Shown piece after piece: positions 1-11,345 of a stretch of 64,000 nt of DNA. Position 1 is the first letter of the stretch. Each line of letters begins with the position of its first letter. Source of the DNA: Dasypus novemcinctus (taxonomy: Eukaryota; Chordata; Mammalia; Cingulata; Dasypodidae). The notes under the pieces were generated by a model. That model did no database searches. It worked only from the letters and a program-made list of their open reading frames with translations, and was not told where the DNA came from. Both the position numbers and the translations under genes were made by a program. The stretch lies in assembly GCF_030445035.2 (NCBI RefSeq), contig NC_080694.1, forward strand, positions 68,773,147 to 68,837,146. The letters run 5' to 3'.

Positions 1-2160
1 ACTCAGTCAGGCCCAGGTACAGATCAGATTATAAACCTAATCCAATATCTATTTTTGGAATTCATAACCATATCAAACTTCTACACTCCACCCTCTGAAT
101 TCCAAAAAGACATTACAATATTCAAAAAAACCCTTAAATCAGATTTGTAAAATGCAAGTACTAAATCATATCACAATCAATTTAAAGAAATATAGTTTGT
201 CTTGGGGCAACGGCCTGCCTGCTATAGATGTCTGAAACTTAGGAAACAATTTATCTGTTTCCAAAACACAAATGGACAGACAAAGGATAAAATTTTCATT
301 ACAATAAGGAGAAACTGGGAGGGAAACATGAGTCCCGGGTCCTCTACACTTCAGTAAACCTGCAGGGCATCCTCCATTTGATATCAGTCTGAGAGTCATT
401 CTTAAGATGATGGTCCCTTATGGGAACCCACCCTTTCCACAGGCTTGGCCAATGGCCACATTCTTGGTTCTACCCACATCAAACATCTGGGTGTCAACCA
501 AGCTCCAGACCTCTCCCTCCAAGAGTGTTGGGGTGATTGCCACACCTTACCCAATCTTTGGGTTAGAGTCTTGACCCCCCTAATACAGTGACATGAAGAC
601 AACATTTCCCCTAAACTTTGGCAAACAGGCTCAACCCTCTCAGAGCAACGGGTTGACCACCTGGCCTTCCCTAACCTTTGGGGGGCCTGTCAGACATGTG
701 GGGTGCTGACCTTAACCAACCTAATCCTTGGGGAATGTGCTCCACCCTCTCAGTACACTGGTGCAGCAAAACTCTCCCAGAACATCAAGTGGGAACATCC
801 ATCCTCTTCAAATGCTGGTGCAAACTCACCCTCTACGTACACATGGGTGGGGGTCCTTTCTTGGCTCAAGGTGATGTCTTAATTCCACATCTCAGCTTCC
901 GTGGTTTTCCTCTTAAAGCTGTTTCTCCTTCAATCTCTCCTTTCCATGTACCTTTTATTCCAGGCTGACTGTTTTTTTTCATACAGCTCACTCAAAAACC
1001 TTGTTGGTTTAGCATGCAAGGAGCATGAATCCAAGCCATCAGACAGTAAGACTTTCCACAAGTCTTTCTGAGATAACTGCATCTTCCATCCTGATTTACA
1101 AGTTCCAAGTTTAGTTAAGTCCTCAATGGGACACTTTCATCTGGGAGCTTGATTTCCAAAGGCTTGGACTTCCCAGAATTTGTTTCTGTTTTCTTGGTGC
1201 CCAACAGTTCAGTCTTCAGTATATCTCTTTCATCTAGCATTTTGCTATAAACTGCAAGCAGAAGCCAAACCACATTCTCCATGTTTACTTTCGAAATTTC
1301 TTTTAGGCTAAATGCTCAGGCTTACCATTTTTCAATTCTGCCTTCCATAAAACAGCAGGAGTTACTCTTGCTAAGTTCTCTGCAACTTTAGAATATGGAT
1401 CACCTTTCCTCCAGTTTCCAAAAATAGTTTCATCATTTACTTCTAAGGCATCATAAAAAGTCTCTTTAGCATCCATATTGCTATCAACAGTCTTTTCAAA
1501 GTGATCTGGGCCGTTTCCATCAAGCAGCTCACAATTCCTCCAAAAAATACCCCTTACCCATTTATAAAACCATTCCAGCATTTCAGTAAATGCAAAAGTA
1601 TTACCCCACTCCTGGTACCAAATTCTGTATTTTTCAGCCAAGGGGTTGCTGATGCAAAATACCAGAAATTGGTTGGTTTTTATAATGGGTATTTATTTGG
1701 GGTAGGAGCTTACAGATACAGGCCATAAAGCAAAAGTTACTTCCCTCACCAAAGTCTGTTTTCACATGTTCTAGCAAGATGGCTGCCAGTGGCTGCAAGG
1801 GTTCAGGCTTCCTAGGTCCCTCCTATCCAGGGTCTTGCTTCTCTCTGGGTTCAAAGTTCTTTTCTTCCCGGGGGGGGCTTGCTTCTCTTTCTTCTGTGTG
1901 CTTACATCCCAGAGCTCCAGCTTAACACTTCAGCATCAAACTCCAACATCAAATCTCCAACATTAAGAACACCCAACTCTGTCCTTTGCCATGCCTTTTA
2001 TCTGTGAGTCCCCACCCACCAAGGGTAGGGGACTCAATGCCCTAATGAAGTGGCCCAATTAAAGCCCTAATCATAACTCAATTAGGCCCAGGTACAGATC
2101 AGATTATAAACATAATCCAATATCTATTTTTGGAATTCATAACCATATCAAACTGCTACA
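1..2160 (-). mobile_element. ERVL/MaLR-type LTR element, antisense, cut by the window edge
   Basis: Read on the minus strand, a complete LTR (1626-2160) is followed after 5 bases by a tRNA-Leu primer-binding site (1604-1620). Then comes about 1.54 kb of internal sequence (86-1625), a purine-rich tract, and the start of a second LTR (1-85) that leaves the window. Order, PBS type and short internal length fit MaLR/ERVL elements. The internal part keeps some open stretches with no host-gene resemblance I can name. It is a fossil, broken, and probably tens of millions of years old. Confidence 0.75.
1626..2160 (-). repeat. 5' LTR of the antisense MaLR/ERVL element
   Basis: On the minus strand it runs from TGTAGCAG to TACA. 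It carries AAATAAATACCC near its 3' end, consistent with an LTR polyadenylation signal. Related LTR copies lie at 18698-18983, 21451-22099 and 46491-47112, all in the same antisense orientation. Confidence 0.72.
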
Positions 2161-2639
2161 TGGTCTTTTTGGTTAAAAGACCAAAAGGAGAGTCTCTTTT
2201 AATCCCAGGTGGGCCTTTTTAGGCATTCGCCCTGAAGAATGGTTATGCACTAGAACCTTCTTCCTTCATTGTCCCAGAGACCAAGGCAGTCACTTCACCT
2301 GGAACTGGGTTTTGTGCCACTTTGGTGCACTTGTTAGCCTTGACAATATTCCCTCCGTGCTGTTGGTAGGACATGGTTCTCTTTCCTGGTAAGGAGGGCA
2401 TACTTAGTGTTTTTCTCTAAGGAAAACTTGTCATTAAACACAGTCTGAAAGGGAGGATGAGGGAAATCTGAAGCCAAGAAAAAATTTCCTCTGATTCATT
2501 ACTCTTTTTATTCTATCAAGAGACAGATCGTGTATGAGCAAAAATATGTAAAAGTGGAAATTCTGAGAATCCTATTAGGATTTCCACTAGAGGGGACTCT
2601 TAGCCATGCCGACTGCCAAGATTTTTGGAGCCAAAAGAC

Positions 2640-4482
2640 CTGGTGAGGGAAATGGATGTGGCTCAAGCATTATGGCACCTGCCTACCACATGAGAGGTCC
2701 TGGGTTTTGTTCCCAGTGTCCTAAAAAAGCGAAAGATGAGTACACAATGAATAGACAACAAGTGAAAACAATGGGGGGGGAGTTCTCCAGGGCATGTATA
2801 TAGGGGACATAAATATGTTATGATATATGTTGGGTATTTTTATAGTAGTTACAGTTACAAACGTCAACTGAGGGAGTGTTGAGTTCCCACCAAGGGGAGC
2901 TCTGTCACATTCTCCAATAGAACAACAATAATCCCCCAAGTGCAACGGCAAAGATCTACAAGGAAGGATGGTCCAATAATGAGCCTTTGATAGTGATGTT
3001 ATGCTTAGGAGTCTCTGTGTCTGAAATATCAACTAGGTCTAGAGCTGCAGGGTGCCTAAGAGTTACCTCCAGAGAGCCTCCATGTTACTCAAATGTGGCC
3101 ACTCTCTAAGCCAAACTCAGTATGTAAATGCATTACCTTCCCTCCAACATGAGACATGACTCCTGGGGATGAGCCTCCCTGGTACTGAGGGATTACTACC
3201 AATCACTAACTGGAGAAGCAACTAGAAAAAGACCTCGAATAAAAGGGTCAACTCAAACCAGCAGAATATCTCAGTCTACATGTTGGATCAAGTATTAAAA
3301 ACTGCTTTTTGACCTTGAATAAAAGGGGGAAATGGCAAAGACAAATGAGTTTATATGGCTAAGAATCTTCAAAAAAGAGTCGGGAGGTCATCAGAGGGTT
3401 TGCACTTACACATGCCTAAGCAGAACCCCAGAAAAAGCCAAAGTAGATACAACCCTACGTACTGGTTCTCCTGAAGGCTACAGAGACCCACAGAGTATAT
3501 GGTCATGGCAGGTGGATTTGGAGTTCTGTGCCATGTTAGAGGGTCCTACTTTGGAATTTGTGCTCCTGAGGGTGATGGAGCTGGACTCAGATGTGACTTT
3601 TCTACACATGCCTCTTCTGTCACTTTTGCTGAACCTGTGGTTGGCACTAGGGATGGTCCATACTCAGGAGATTTGAATCTCTGGACTGCCCATGTGCCAG
3701 CTGGGCCCTGAGCCTCAGCAGCATAGAGACTCCTACTCTCTGATTTGTTGGTTTTACCCAGGTCAGTTAACAGGGAGGTGAAGATGGTCAACCACCACAC
3801 CAGGGATTCAAGAGTGCCTACAACTGCAAGCAGAAGAATTGCATCCATTATCTATGTGAATCTAAGCCCTCTCTTGATCTAGAGGTGGAGAGGACATAAC
3901 CATCCCAGGGTCCACAGAATGGAGGAATAAAATATGGACTAGAGTGGACTTACTGATATTCTACTATAAAACTACTGTGATGAGTAATAAAATAAATTTT
4001 AGCATCAAGGTAGAGAAAACTGGCCACAGTAGTTGCTGAGGGCAGGGAGAGGGAAGAAGAGATGTGATGTGGGGGCATTTTTGGGATTTTGAGTTGTCCT
4101 AAATGATACTGCAGGATCAGATGCTGGACTTTATATATCCCGCCATAACCCACTGAATGTCCTGGGGGAGAGTGCAAACTACAGGGTAAACTATTACCTA
4201 TGTAGTGCTGCAGTGCCCCAAAATGTGTTCACGAAGTGCGAAGAGTGTGCCACAATGATGGGGGAGGTTGTTGGTGTGGGAGGAGTGGGGTGGGAGTTTG
4301 GGGGGTATACAGGAACCTCTTATATTTTTTAATGTAACATTTTTTATGTGATATATATATCTTCAAAAAAATACAGTTTACAAAAATGATGTGGTCGGGG
4401 GTGAGGAGTGGGTCATGTGGGAAAAAATAAAGAAAGAAAAAGAAAACAATGGGGGGGGCGGAGAAATTTTTAAAAAAGACAT
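2640..4482 (+). repeat. DAS-type tRNA-derived SINE, split by an L1 3' fragment
   Basis: The head at 2640-2780 reads like a tRNA-derived SINE (GGATGTGGCTCAAGC, then CTACCACATGAGAGGTCC). Its tail resumes at 4459-4482. The intervening 1.66 kb is an L1 3' end flanked by copies of GAAAACAATGGGGGGGG, so the SINE is the older of the two. Confidence 0.75.
2781..4441 (+). mobile_element. 5'-truncated L1 3' UTR insertion with 17-bp target-site duplication
   Basis: The sequence is collinear with the 3' UTR of the full-length L1 at 26.1-35.9 kb (for example the block around GGGGATGAGCCTCCCTGG). It ends with TAATGTAACATTTTTTATG and an A-rich tail. Direct repeats GAAAACAATGGGGGGGG occur at 2764-2780 and 4442-4458. 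No ORF2 coding sequence is included. It runs about 180 bases past the point where the young L1 is polyadenylated, so it shows the ancestral 3' end. Confidence 0.8.
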
Positions 4483-5107
4483 GGTGAAATCAAGTGTGAG
4501 ATGATCCATGGACAACAGCAGGCTGGCATTTAGAAATTAGTGAAGAAGACTGAGATGACCAAAATTATCTATTGCTATATTAACTGGCATACTATGTTAT
4601 CAAATAGAGAAAGGAAGAAGATATCCTGGCTGCCATTTACTGACTGATATTGCCATAAACAACCATGATTTGTTGATAGTTCATATTTTTAAAATTCAAG
4701 ATATACTTTGGGCTGGATATACTATAATTTTAACATTCTGTAATGGAAACTAATCTTTTTCCAACATTGTCTCGGATGACTAGACATGGCACCTTGCCAG
4801 AAGTTTGAGTTAACAGCTAAACTGTGAGTACATATGACTTCAGGTTGTTTGTGTTCTGGTAATACTATGTTATAGAAAGAAATTTCTAACTTCATTGGGC
4901 AACTTAATCAAAAGTGAATAAATATTAATAATGTTAGAAGAAAGTCAATTCTAAAAAACAGCTCAGTTATGAATATTGAAGCCCACACTTAAGTTAGAGT
5001 TTTTGAAGGTAAAGAAAATGTCCTAGACTACTATTATTGGCATTATAAAAAGTTTCCCAGTAGGATTCCAAGAATTCAGAAGGACATACACAAAAACAAT
5101 CTACCAC

Positions 5108-5339
5108 AAGGGTTCTTAACCAGGGGTCCACAGAACCTTGGGAATCTGTGGAAAGATTTCAAGGGTCCTTGCACTTGAACTGAAAAAAATCAACTTATTA
5201 TCTTTATTTTCTCTGACCTTTAACTGAACCCTAGCATTTCTTTCACTTATGAATGTATGCAATAAATGAATTACAGTGGTGTTCATTTTACCTCACTGGC
5301 AAATGGGTCCGTGGAACAAAAAAGGTTAAGAACCCCTTC
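5108..5339. mobile_element. Short non-autonomous hAT-like DNA transposon
   Basis: The ends are inverted: AAGGGTTCTTAACC on the left and GGTTAAGAACCCCTT on the right. The inner subterminal parts (GGGGTCCACAG, GGGTCCGTGGAAC) are also complementary. The flanks carry 8-bp near-identical direct repeats, TCTACCAC (5100-5107) and TCTACCAT (5340-5347), as expected for hAT insertions. No transposase is present. Confidence 0.65.
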
Positions 5340-5735
5340 TCTACCATCACAGCAAAGACTTTAGTGTCTGCAGGATGGCCATCTGATTGCCACTCTCCAG
5401 ATCTCTCATGCTTCCATTACATGAAAGCACCTAATGATCCAAACTCTTCAAAAGTATTGTTACGAAAATTTTACCCCAGAAGCTCTTGGGTGGCTGAATC
5501 TTTTATCTGTATTTATCACAACTCACCCTCCACCACCACCACACACAAACACGAAAACCATGGCAATTCCTGAAACCTCTACCTCAATAACCATTTGGAC
5601 ATTTGCAAATGGATTTCAATCTGTTGCCCAATTTTTAAAAAATTAAAGTTTCAGTAATATTTGTCAAAATAAAATTACATCATTTTTGGTTGGATTGAAG
5701 TTTTCTCTTCCAAAAGACTAATGCTCTAACCTAGC

Positions 5736-5848
5736 ATTGTCCAATAGAATTTTTTTTGCCATAATTGAGAAGTTCTATAACTGTGCTGTCCAAACAGTAG
5801 CTGTTAGCCACATGTGGCCAGAGAACATGAAATGTGACTAGTGGGACA
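5736..5848. mobile_element. MER-type DNA transposon relic
   Basis: The segment contains ATTGTCCAATAGAA and GCTGTCCAAACAGTAGC followed by AGCCACATGTGGCC. This combination is typical of ancient eutherian hAT MER elements. No coding sequence is present and the exact family is uncertain. Confidence 0.45.
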
Positions 5849-5867
5849 GCTCTGTTAGCAAAAAGAG

Positions 5868-6115
5868 AGGGAGTGGATGTGGCTCAAGCAGTTGAGTGCT
5901 GGAAAGAACAGCTCAGAGGAGCTGATATGGCTCAGTGGTTGAGTGCCAGCTTCCCACATAGGAGGTCCCAGGTTCAATCCCTGACCCCCAGCACCTCAAA
6001 AAAAAAGAAAAGTGATAATAGGGAGCGGGTGGGGCTGAGGGTCTACTGTGCATGTGTGAGGTCCCAGATTCAATCCTTGGTACCTCCCCACCCCCCAAAA
6101 AAAGAGTAATAATAA
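5868..6115 (+). repeat. Three consecutive tRNA-derived SINE monomers
   Basis: Three A-box/B-box-like units lie in a row: GTGGATGTGGCTCAAGC (truncated, 5875), GCTGATATGGCTCAGTGG (5917) and GAGCGGGTGGGGCTGAGGG (6022). The last two have their own GGTTCAATCC/GATTCAATCC box and A-rich linker. They are either a composite SINE or repeated insertion into A-rich tails. Confidence 0.7.
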
Positions 6116-6861
6116 TAAATATTTTTAGAGCTTACAAATTTTATTTTTCTACATAGGAAATACCTTCAGTATTCTCTAGTGACAAAGAAAACCACATTAG
6201 AGGTGAAATTCATATGCTTCTCCCACTAAAACATACATCTCAGTGTCTTTATCATGCCCCCAAACTCTAAGAAAATAGTACGAATTCAAGTTTTTTAATG
6301 AACATTTTCAAATGTTCAGGAGAGTCTATCTCTAGTCCTAATGATAACATGATCTATACCACAAAGTCTTCAAAAAACCATTCCCCATCTACCATTGTAT
6401 CAGGGAACTCATCCTTTATCAAATCTACCTTGCTATATTCTTCTTTTGCAGGTATTGCTAAAATCTAATGTCAGGAATATAGTACCACCTCCAAGAGATA
6501 CAAATTGCGTGTCCAAAAAAAGTACTGAGACCCAACATACATGAGTCAGGACACTGGGTAATTTGATAAAGAAAGCACGGAAGATTAACCTTAGAATTAA
6601 AGGACCATTTCAGGTATTGTTAAATGGAAATATGCCATATACTCAGTGCCATTCTTAATGCTGGACAAGAAATGCCCTCTGCCCTGGTCCTTCTTCTGAC
6701 CATGCAGCTCCCCGTGAGCCTGGAGTCCACTCTCTAGATATGTGGCCTCCTGGAATTCTTTGCCCAAACAGTCCTCAACCTCTTTCCAGAACCTGCATGG
6801 TTCTGCCTCTTTCCTCTGTCCATCCTTCTGAGGGCAGACCATGGCACTAATGTGCATGCTG

Positions 6862-7052
6862 CTGGGCTGGAGAGGTGGCCTCTAGGCTGGGGAGAGGTGG
6901 CCTTAGGCTGGAGAGGTAGCCTTTAGGTTGAAGTGGTGGTCGCTAGGCTAGAGAGGTGGCCTTAGGCTGGAGAGGTAGCCTCTAGGCTGGCTGGAGGGCT
7001 GGTCGTTAGGCTGGAGAGCTGGCCACTAGGCTGGAGGGGTGGCCAGCAGTGG
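6862..7052. repeat. Degenerate ~20-bp minisatellite
   Basis: About nine imperfect units of the type GGCTGGAGAGGTGGCCTCTA are repeated in tandem, with small length changes between units. No coding potential was seen. Confidence 0.75.
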
Positions 7053-7190
7053 CTCTCTGCCAAGGAGGTGTGTGTTGACATGTTCAAACACACATATGAG
7101 GTCTTCAAGATGTGAGAAGGAACCAGGGGAGGGAAGAGAAGGAGGTAGGGGTATGCATCTCTATTTTGCGATTACCCTCCTTTGATAATG

Positions 7191-7545
7191 GTTTTTTTTT
7201 TTAATTTATTTATTTAATTCCTCTCCCCTCCCCCGGTTGTCTGTTTTCTGCGTCTTGTTTCTTTGTCCGCTTCTGTTGTCGTCAGCGGCACGGGAAGTGT
7301 GGGCGGCGCCATTCCTCGGCAGGCTGCTCCCTCCTTTGCGCTGGGCGGCTCTCCTTATGGGCGCACTCCTTGCGCGTGGGGCTCCCCTACGCGGGGGACA
7401 GCCCTGTGTAGCAGGGCACTCCTTGCGCGCATCAGCACTACGCATGGGCCAGCTCCACACGGGTCAAGGAGGCCCGGGGCTTGAACCACGGACCTCCCAT
7501 GTGGTAGACGGACGCCCTAACCACTGGGCCAAAGTCCGTTTCCCA
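7191..7545 (-). repeat. DAS SINE, antisense
   Basis: It starts with a T run (the reversed A tail) and ends with the reversed tRNA-Ala-like head (GGACCTCCCATGTGGTAGAC, GGGCCAAAGTCCGTTTCCC). Direct repeats TGATAATG occur at 7183-7190 and 7546-7553. The GC-rich body is well preserved, suggesting a relatively recent insertion. Confidence 0.88.
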
Positions 7546-8139
7546 TGATAATGTTTTAAAATGAGCCAGTCAGTGCTGTACAAGTCAGTCAGATAAGAGA
7601 GCTTGGACTTATTTAACACAAAAAGAACTATCACATTCCAAAGCTCACATCAGACTTAACCTAAAAGTTAATCTAATTAATGTCAGGAACAATAACGGTG
7701 AGTCTAAGAAAAGCATACGAAGCATAAATACTGAGGTAGGGGACAGGGAAACAGCCTGGGGAGAGCAGGAAGGGGAGGCTGTGACTGGAGAGCATGATGG
7801 GGTACCTGGTGAAGTGTTTATGTCCTCCATCCTAGCATTGTTGTTTGTTTCCATGTTTCTTGCTCTTCGATAACATGCGAAATGTATCCAGATGGGATCA
7901 AGCTTGTTTAAGTGTTGAGGTCCTGGACTCCTGAGCTGTTCAGTGCTCACCTAGTGCTATCTTCTTGTCTTTACCTGTTGATGCAGCTACTCAGGCATCA
8001 GTGTTAGAAATGCGTCAACATTAGAGGCTAAACATTTAGTTTGCTTTCCATCTGAATTTAAGGCTGAAAGAGAAAAGGCAACATGTTTCTGTAAATGAAA
8101 ACACGACCAGGAGAGTAAAGAGCAAAAATATTCCCTGAT

Positions 8140-9620
8140 ACCCAAAACCATCCTGAAAAAGAACAAATTTGGAGGATGCACGCTTCCTGATTTCAAAACT
8201 TGTTACAAAGCTACAATCATCAGCAGTGTGGGTCTGGCACAAGGACAGACACATAGACCAATGGACTAGAATTGAGATCGCAGAACTAAACTTACACAGC
8301 TATGGCCAATTGATTTTTGACAAAGGTGCCAAGTCCAATCAATGGGGAAAGAATAGTCTCCTCAATGCATTTTTCATTACACATTGCTGGGAAAACTGGA
8401 TATTTACATGCAAAAGAAAGAAAGTGGACATCTACCCCACCCCACAGATGAAAATTAACTCAAAATGGATCAATGATCAAAATATAAGAATGAGACTATA
8501 AAACTAGAAAAAAACACAAGGAACTACCTTCAGGACCTTGTGTTAGGCAATGGATTTTTAGGCTTTACACCAAAAGCACAAGGAACAAAAGAAAAAAAGA
8601 AAAAAAAAAAGAACCTCATCAAAATTGAAAACTTTTGTGGATCAAAGGACTTTAGCAAGAAAATTAAAAGACAACCTACAGAATGGGAGAAAATATTTGG
8701 ACACCGTATATCATCTGATAAGGGTTTAATACCCAGAATGTATTAATAGAACGAACTCTTACAATTCAATAATTAAAAGACCAACAACCCAAATTAAAAA
8801 ACGGGCAAAGAACTTAAATATCTTCTTCTCCCAAGAATATATAAAAATGGCCCACAAGCACATGAAAAGATGCTCAATAGCATTAGCCATCAGGGAAATA
8901 CCAATTAAGACCACAATAGGATACCATTTCAACCTACTAGAATGGCCACAATTGAAAAAAAAAATTACAAGTGTTAAAGAGGAACACGCACACATTGTTG
9001 GTGGAAAGTAAAATGGTACAGCTGCTTGCTGTCAAAAACAATTTGGTTTTCCTCAAAAAGTTAAGCAAAGAACTACCATATTACCAGGCAATCCCACTTT
9101 TAGATATATACTCCAAAGAACTGAAAGCAGGCCCCACAGATACTTGTTCAACAATGTTCATAGCAGCATTATTCACACTAGCCCAAAAGGTGGAAACTAC
9201 CCAAGTGTCCATCAATGGATGAAGATAAACAAAATGGGCTTTATCCACACAATGGAATAGTATTCAGTCATAAACATGTTCTGATACATGCGACAACATG
9301 GATGAACATCCAAGCCATCATGTTGAGTAAAATGTCAGACGCAAATGGACAGATATTATAGACACCACCTATATGACATAACTATAATATGCAAATTTTA
9401 GAGACAGAGTGGGTACAAGTTACCTAGGGGGTGGGAGCTGGGAATGGGGAGTTAATGCATGATGGGTGCAGGGCTTCTGTTTGGGTGATGGGAAAGTTCT
9501 GGTAATGGGTGGTGGAATTAATAATAGAACAACATTGTGACTGCAATTAATCTTACTGAATTGTACGTCTGGGAGTAGTTAAGATGAGAAATTTTATGTT
9601 GCATGCAATAAAGAGACAAT
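8140..9620 (+). mobile_element. Old L1: ORF2 C-terminal part plus 3' UTR
   Basis: Six-frame reading gives decayed L1 ORF2p C-terminal text, including [22 protein letters not shown] and a fragment of the post-RT region, in shifting frames. It is followed by a 3' UTR-like GGGGGTGGGAGCTGGG segment and a terminal AATAAAGAGACAATG. It is 5'-truncated, frameshifted and belongs to an older L1 subfamily than the 26-kb element. Confidence 0.85.
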
Positions 9621-9844
9621 GAAAATTAAACGCAATACATGATCCTGGACTGGATCTAATAATGGAGGAGAAAATGCGCAAATAAAATGATACAGCCAAT
9701 GTGGCAAAATATAAGTTGGTAGATAGGGGTATACCTCTGTGAGAGGTATGCTGGAGATCTCTATTTGAGTTTGGTATTATTTTTGGAACTGTCCTGTAAA
9801 CTGGAAATTTCGAAGCAAGAAGCCGAAAAAAAAAGGAAAAGAAA

Positions 9845-9916
9845 TGGAGGTGCCGGGGATTGAACCCGGGGCCTCGTGCATGCTAAGCACGCGCTCTACC
9901 ACTGAGCTACACCCCC
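9845..9916 (-). tRNA. tRNA-Ala-AGC: tRNA-Ala (anticodon AGC)
   Basis: The 72-nt minus-strand sequence folds as a canonical tRNA. The acceptor stem is GGGGGTG/CACCTCC with one G-T pair, the D arm is TAGCTCAGTGG, and the anticodon stem-loop is CGTGC-TTAGCAT-GCACG. The B box is GGTTCAATCC and the discriminator base is A. No intron is present. A pol III terminator-like T run follows within 25 bases downstream on the minus strand. All stems are intact, so it is likely functional. It is not part of a SINE, because the DAS SINEs in this window have degenerated clover leaves and long bodies. Confidence 0.96.
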
Positions 9917-10879
9917 TCGCCCAGCGCTTTCACCAAAAATATCTCTATGACTATTATCACGATTTTTAGTGCCAGCAAAAGTATCTTCCAAAATGTGGTT
10001 TTTGAACCTTCTATACTGGATCCTGTCTCGCTGCTCCCAGGAAAGAAGGAAAACTGAATGTTAGGCCGGAAGTCCCGGCTCCGGGACCTCCGCAAGGAAG
10101 GGGGCGGCCTGAGGCCCGGTGCCCGGTCTCCCGCTCCTTAGGGCGGCTCTCTCCTTGGCATAAGAAAGGCCGCCGGGAAGCCGCGAGGGAAGAGCAGGGG
10201 CATCAGATGGGGCCGCGAGGATTCAGTTCCCCGGGGAGACCCGAGGGCCACGCAGGGAGCGGCTCGGGGCGCGCGCGGCGGAGCGCGCGGGAACGCACCG
10301 GAGTGGGAGCATCTCGGACCCGCGAGATCCGGTGGGGAAGGCTTGGCGCCGAGCGGATTAGCCCTCACCCCCCGCGTCCCCGCGCCCCCGCGCCCCCAGC
10401 GAGCCCCGCCGCGCGCCAGCGCTTCCCGCCCACCCACACGCGAGTCCTGGAGCAAACCCTACAGCCACTCCCCACTGGGCTTTCCTCTCTTTCTCACTCA
10501 CCCCAGCGGGCCCGGGTCTTCCAGGAGACCCGAAAACACCATCGCCCCTGACTCCTCCCTGGCTGGGGCCGGGGCCCTGTCTGGACCCTCGGAGCTGCCG
10601 ACACACACCCGGAAACGCTGCATACAAGAAGGGGCCACAGGCGACCCTCCGGGCCGTGACTAGAGGGGCGCAGGTGTCCTTCCCACGCGTGCATTTTAGA
10701 CATCGCTGCAGGGGTCCCCAAACGGGGCGAGTCCCTTGCGGAGCGCGATGAAAATACGGACTCCGGGGCCCTGCGCATCCGCGGACTGTTTTCGGAGTCC
10801 CTGGGAGCCGAGTCCGGCCAGTTGATCAAAACCAGCCAGGACGGAAACTGGAACGAACCAGGACCTAGGGTCACCTAGC

Positions 10880-11150
10880 ACCCGAGGAGGAAAAGGGGCC
10901 TGGGAGCAGGGGCGGAAGAAGGGGGACCAGAAAGAGGGCTGGGGTACGAGAAGAGAAAGAGGGCCGGAGGATGGGGAGAGGGGCCTGGGGGACCGGGACA
11001 GACAAAGAGGGCTGGGGGGCAGGAAAGAGGGCTGGGGGGAGCGGGGGAAGAGAGAGGGCTCGGGGTTGGGGAAAGAGCTGGGGGCGGGGACAGTGGAGAG
11101 AAGGATGGGGAAAGGAGCGGGGGACGGGGACGAGGGCGGGGGCGCGTCCC
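10880..11150. repeat. G/A-rich imperfect minisatellite, G-quadruplex prone
   Basis: Irregular repeats of the form GGAAAGAGGGCTGGGGG fill about 270 bases with strong strand asymmetry (purines on plus). Runs of three or more G recur every few bases. The Pro/Ser-rich minus-strand open frames over it are products of this composition. Confidence 0.7.
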
Positions 11151-11217
11151 ACTCTCCCATCGCTCTCCTGCTTCCTCCAGAAAGAAGGCGCCTTTCTCTA
11201 GTAGGGGTGCAGCTGCC

Positions 11218-11345
11218 GGTCCTTGTAGCCCAACGGTTCTCCCATTTCGGTGCTTCGGAATCATCTGGAAGCCCGGTTGAAACGCAAATTGGTAACATCA
11301 TCCCCAGAAGGACGCAGTAGGCCAGGGGCAAAGCCTGAGAATTTG
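11218..11345 (+). mobile_element. MER5-like hAT relic
   Basis: The text GGTTCTCCCATTTCGG...GGAATCATCTGGAAGC...GAAACGCAAATTGG...GAGAATTTGCACTGCTCAC follows the MER5/Charlie-derived pattern common in eutherians. It is old and lies within the GC-rich block. Confidence 0.5.

Noticed and set aside
1303-1641. 112-codon minus-strand frame as a host gene
   Set aside because: It starts at the LTR/primer-site junction of an LTR element and lies wholly in its internal region, so it belongs to that fossil.
5915-6010. tRNA genes in the SINE heads (also 44885, 45226, 40152)
   Set aside because: Anticodon and acceptor stems do not pair and A-rich SINE tails follow; these are tRNA-derived SINEs, not tRNA genes.
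6597-6857. 86-codon minus-strand frame
   Set aside because: Isolated, no homology recognised, no splice context; likely chance.
7237-7548. 100-codon frames in DAS SINEs (also 24709-25186, 38873-39419, 45383-45746)
   Set aside because: The same text recurs in every GC-rich SINE body; SINEs do not code for protein.
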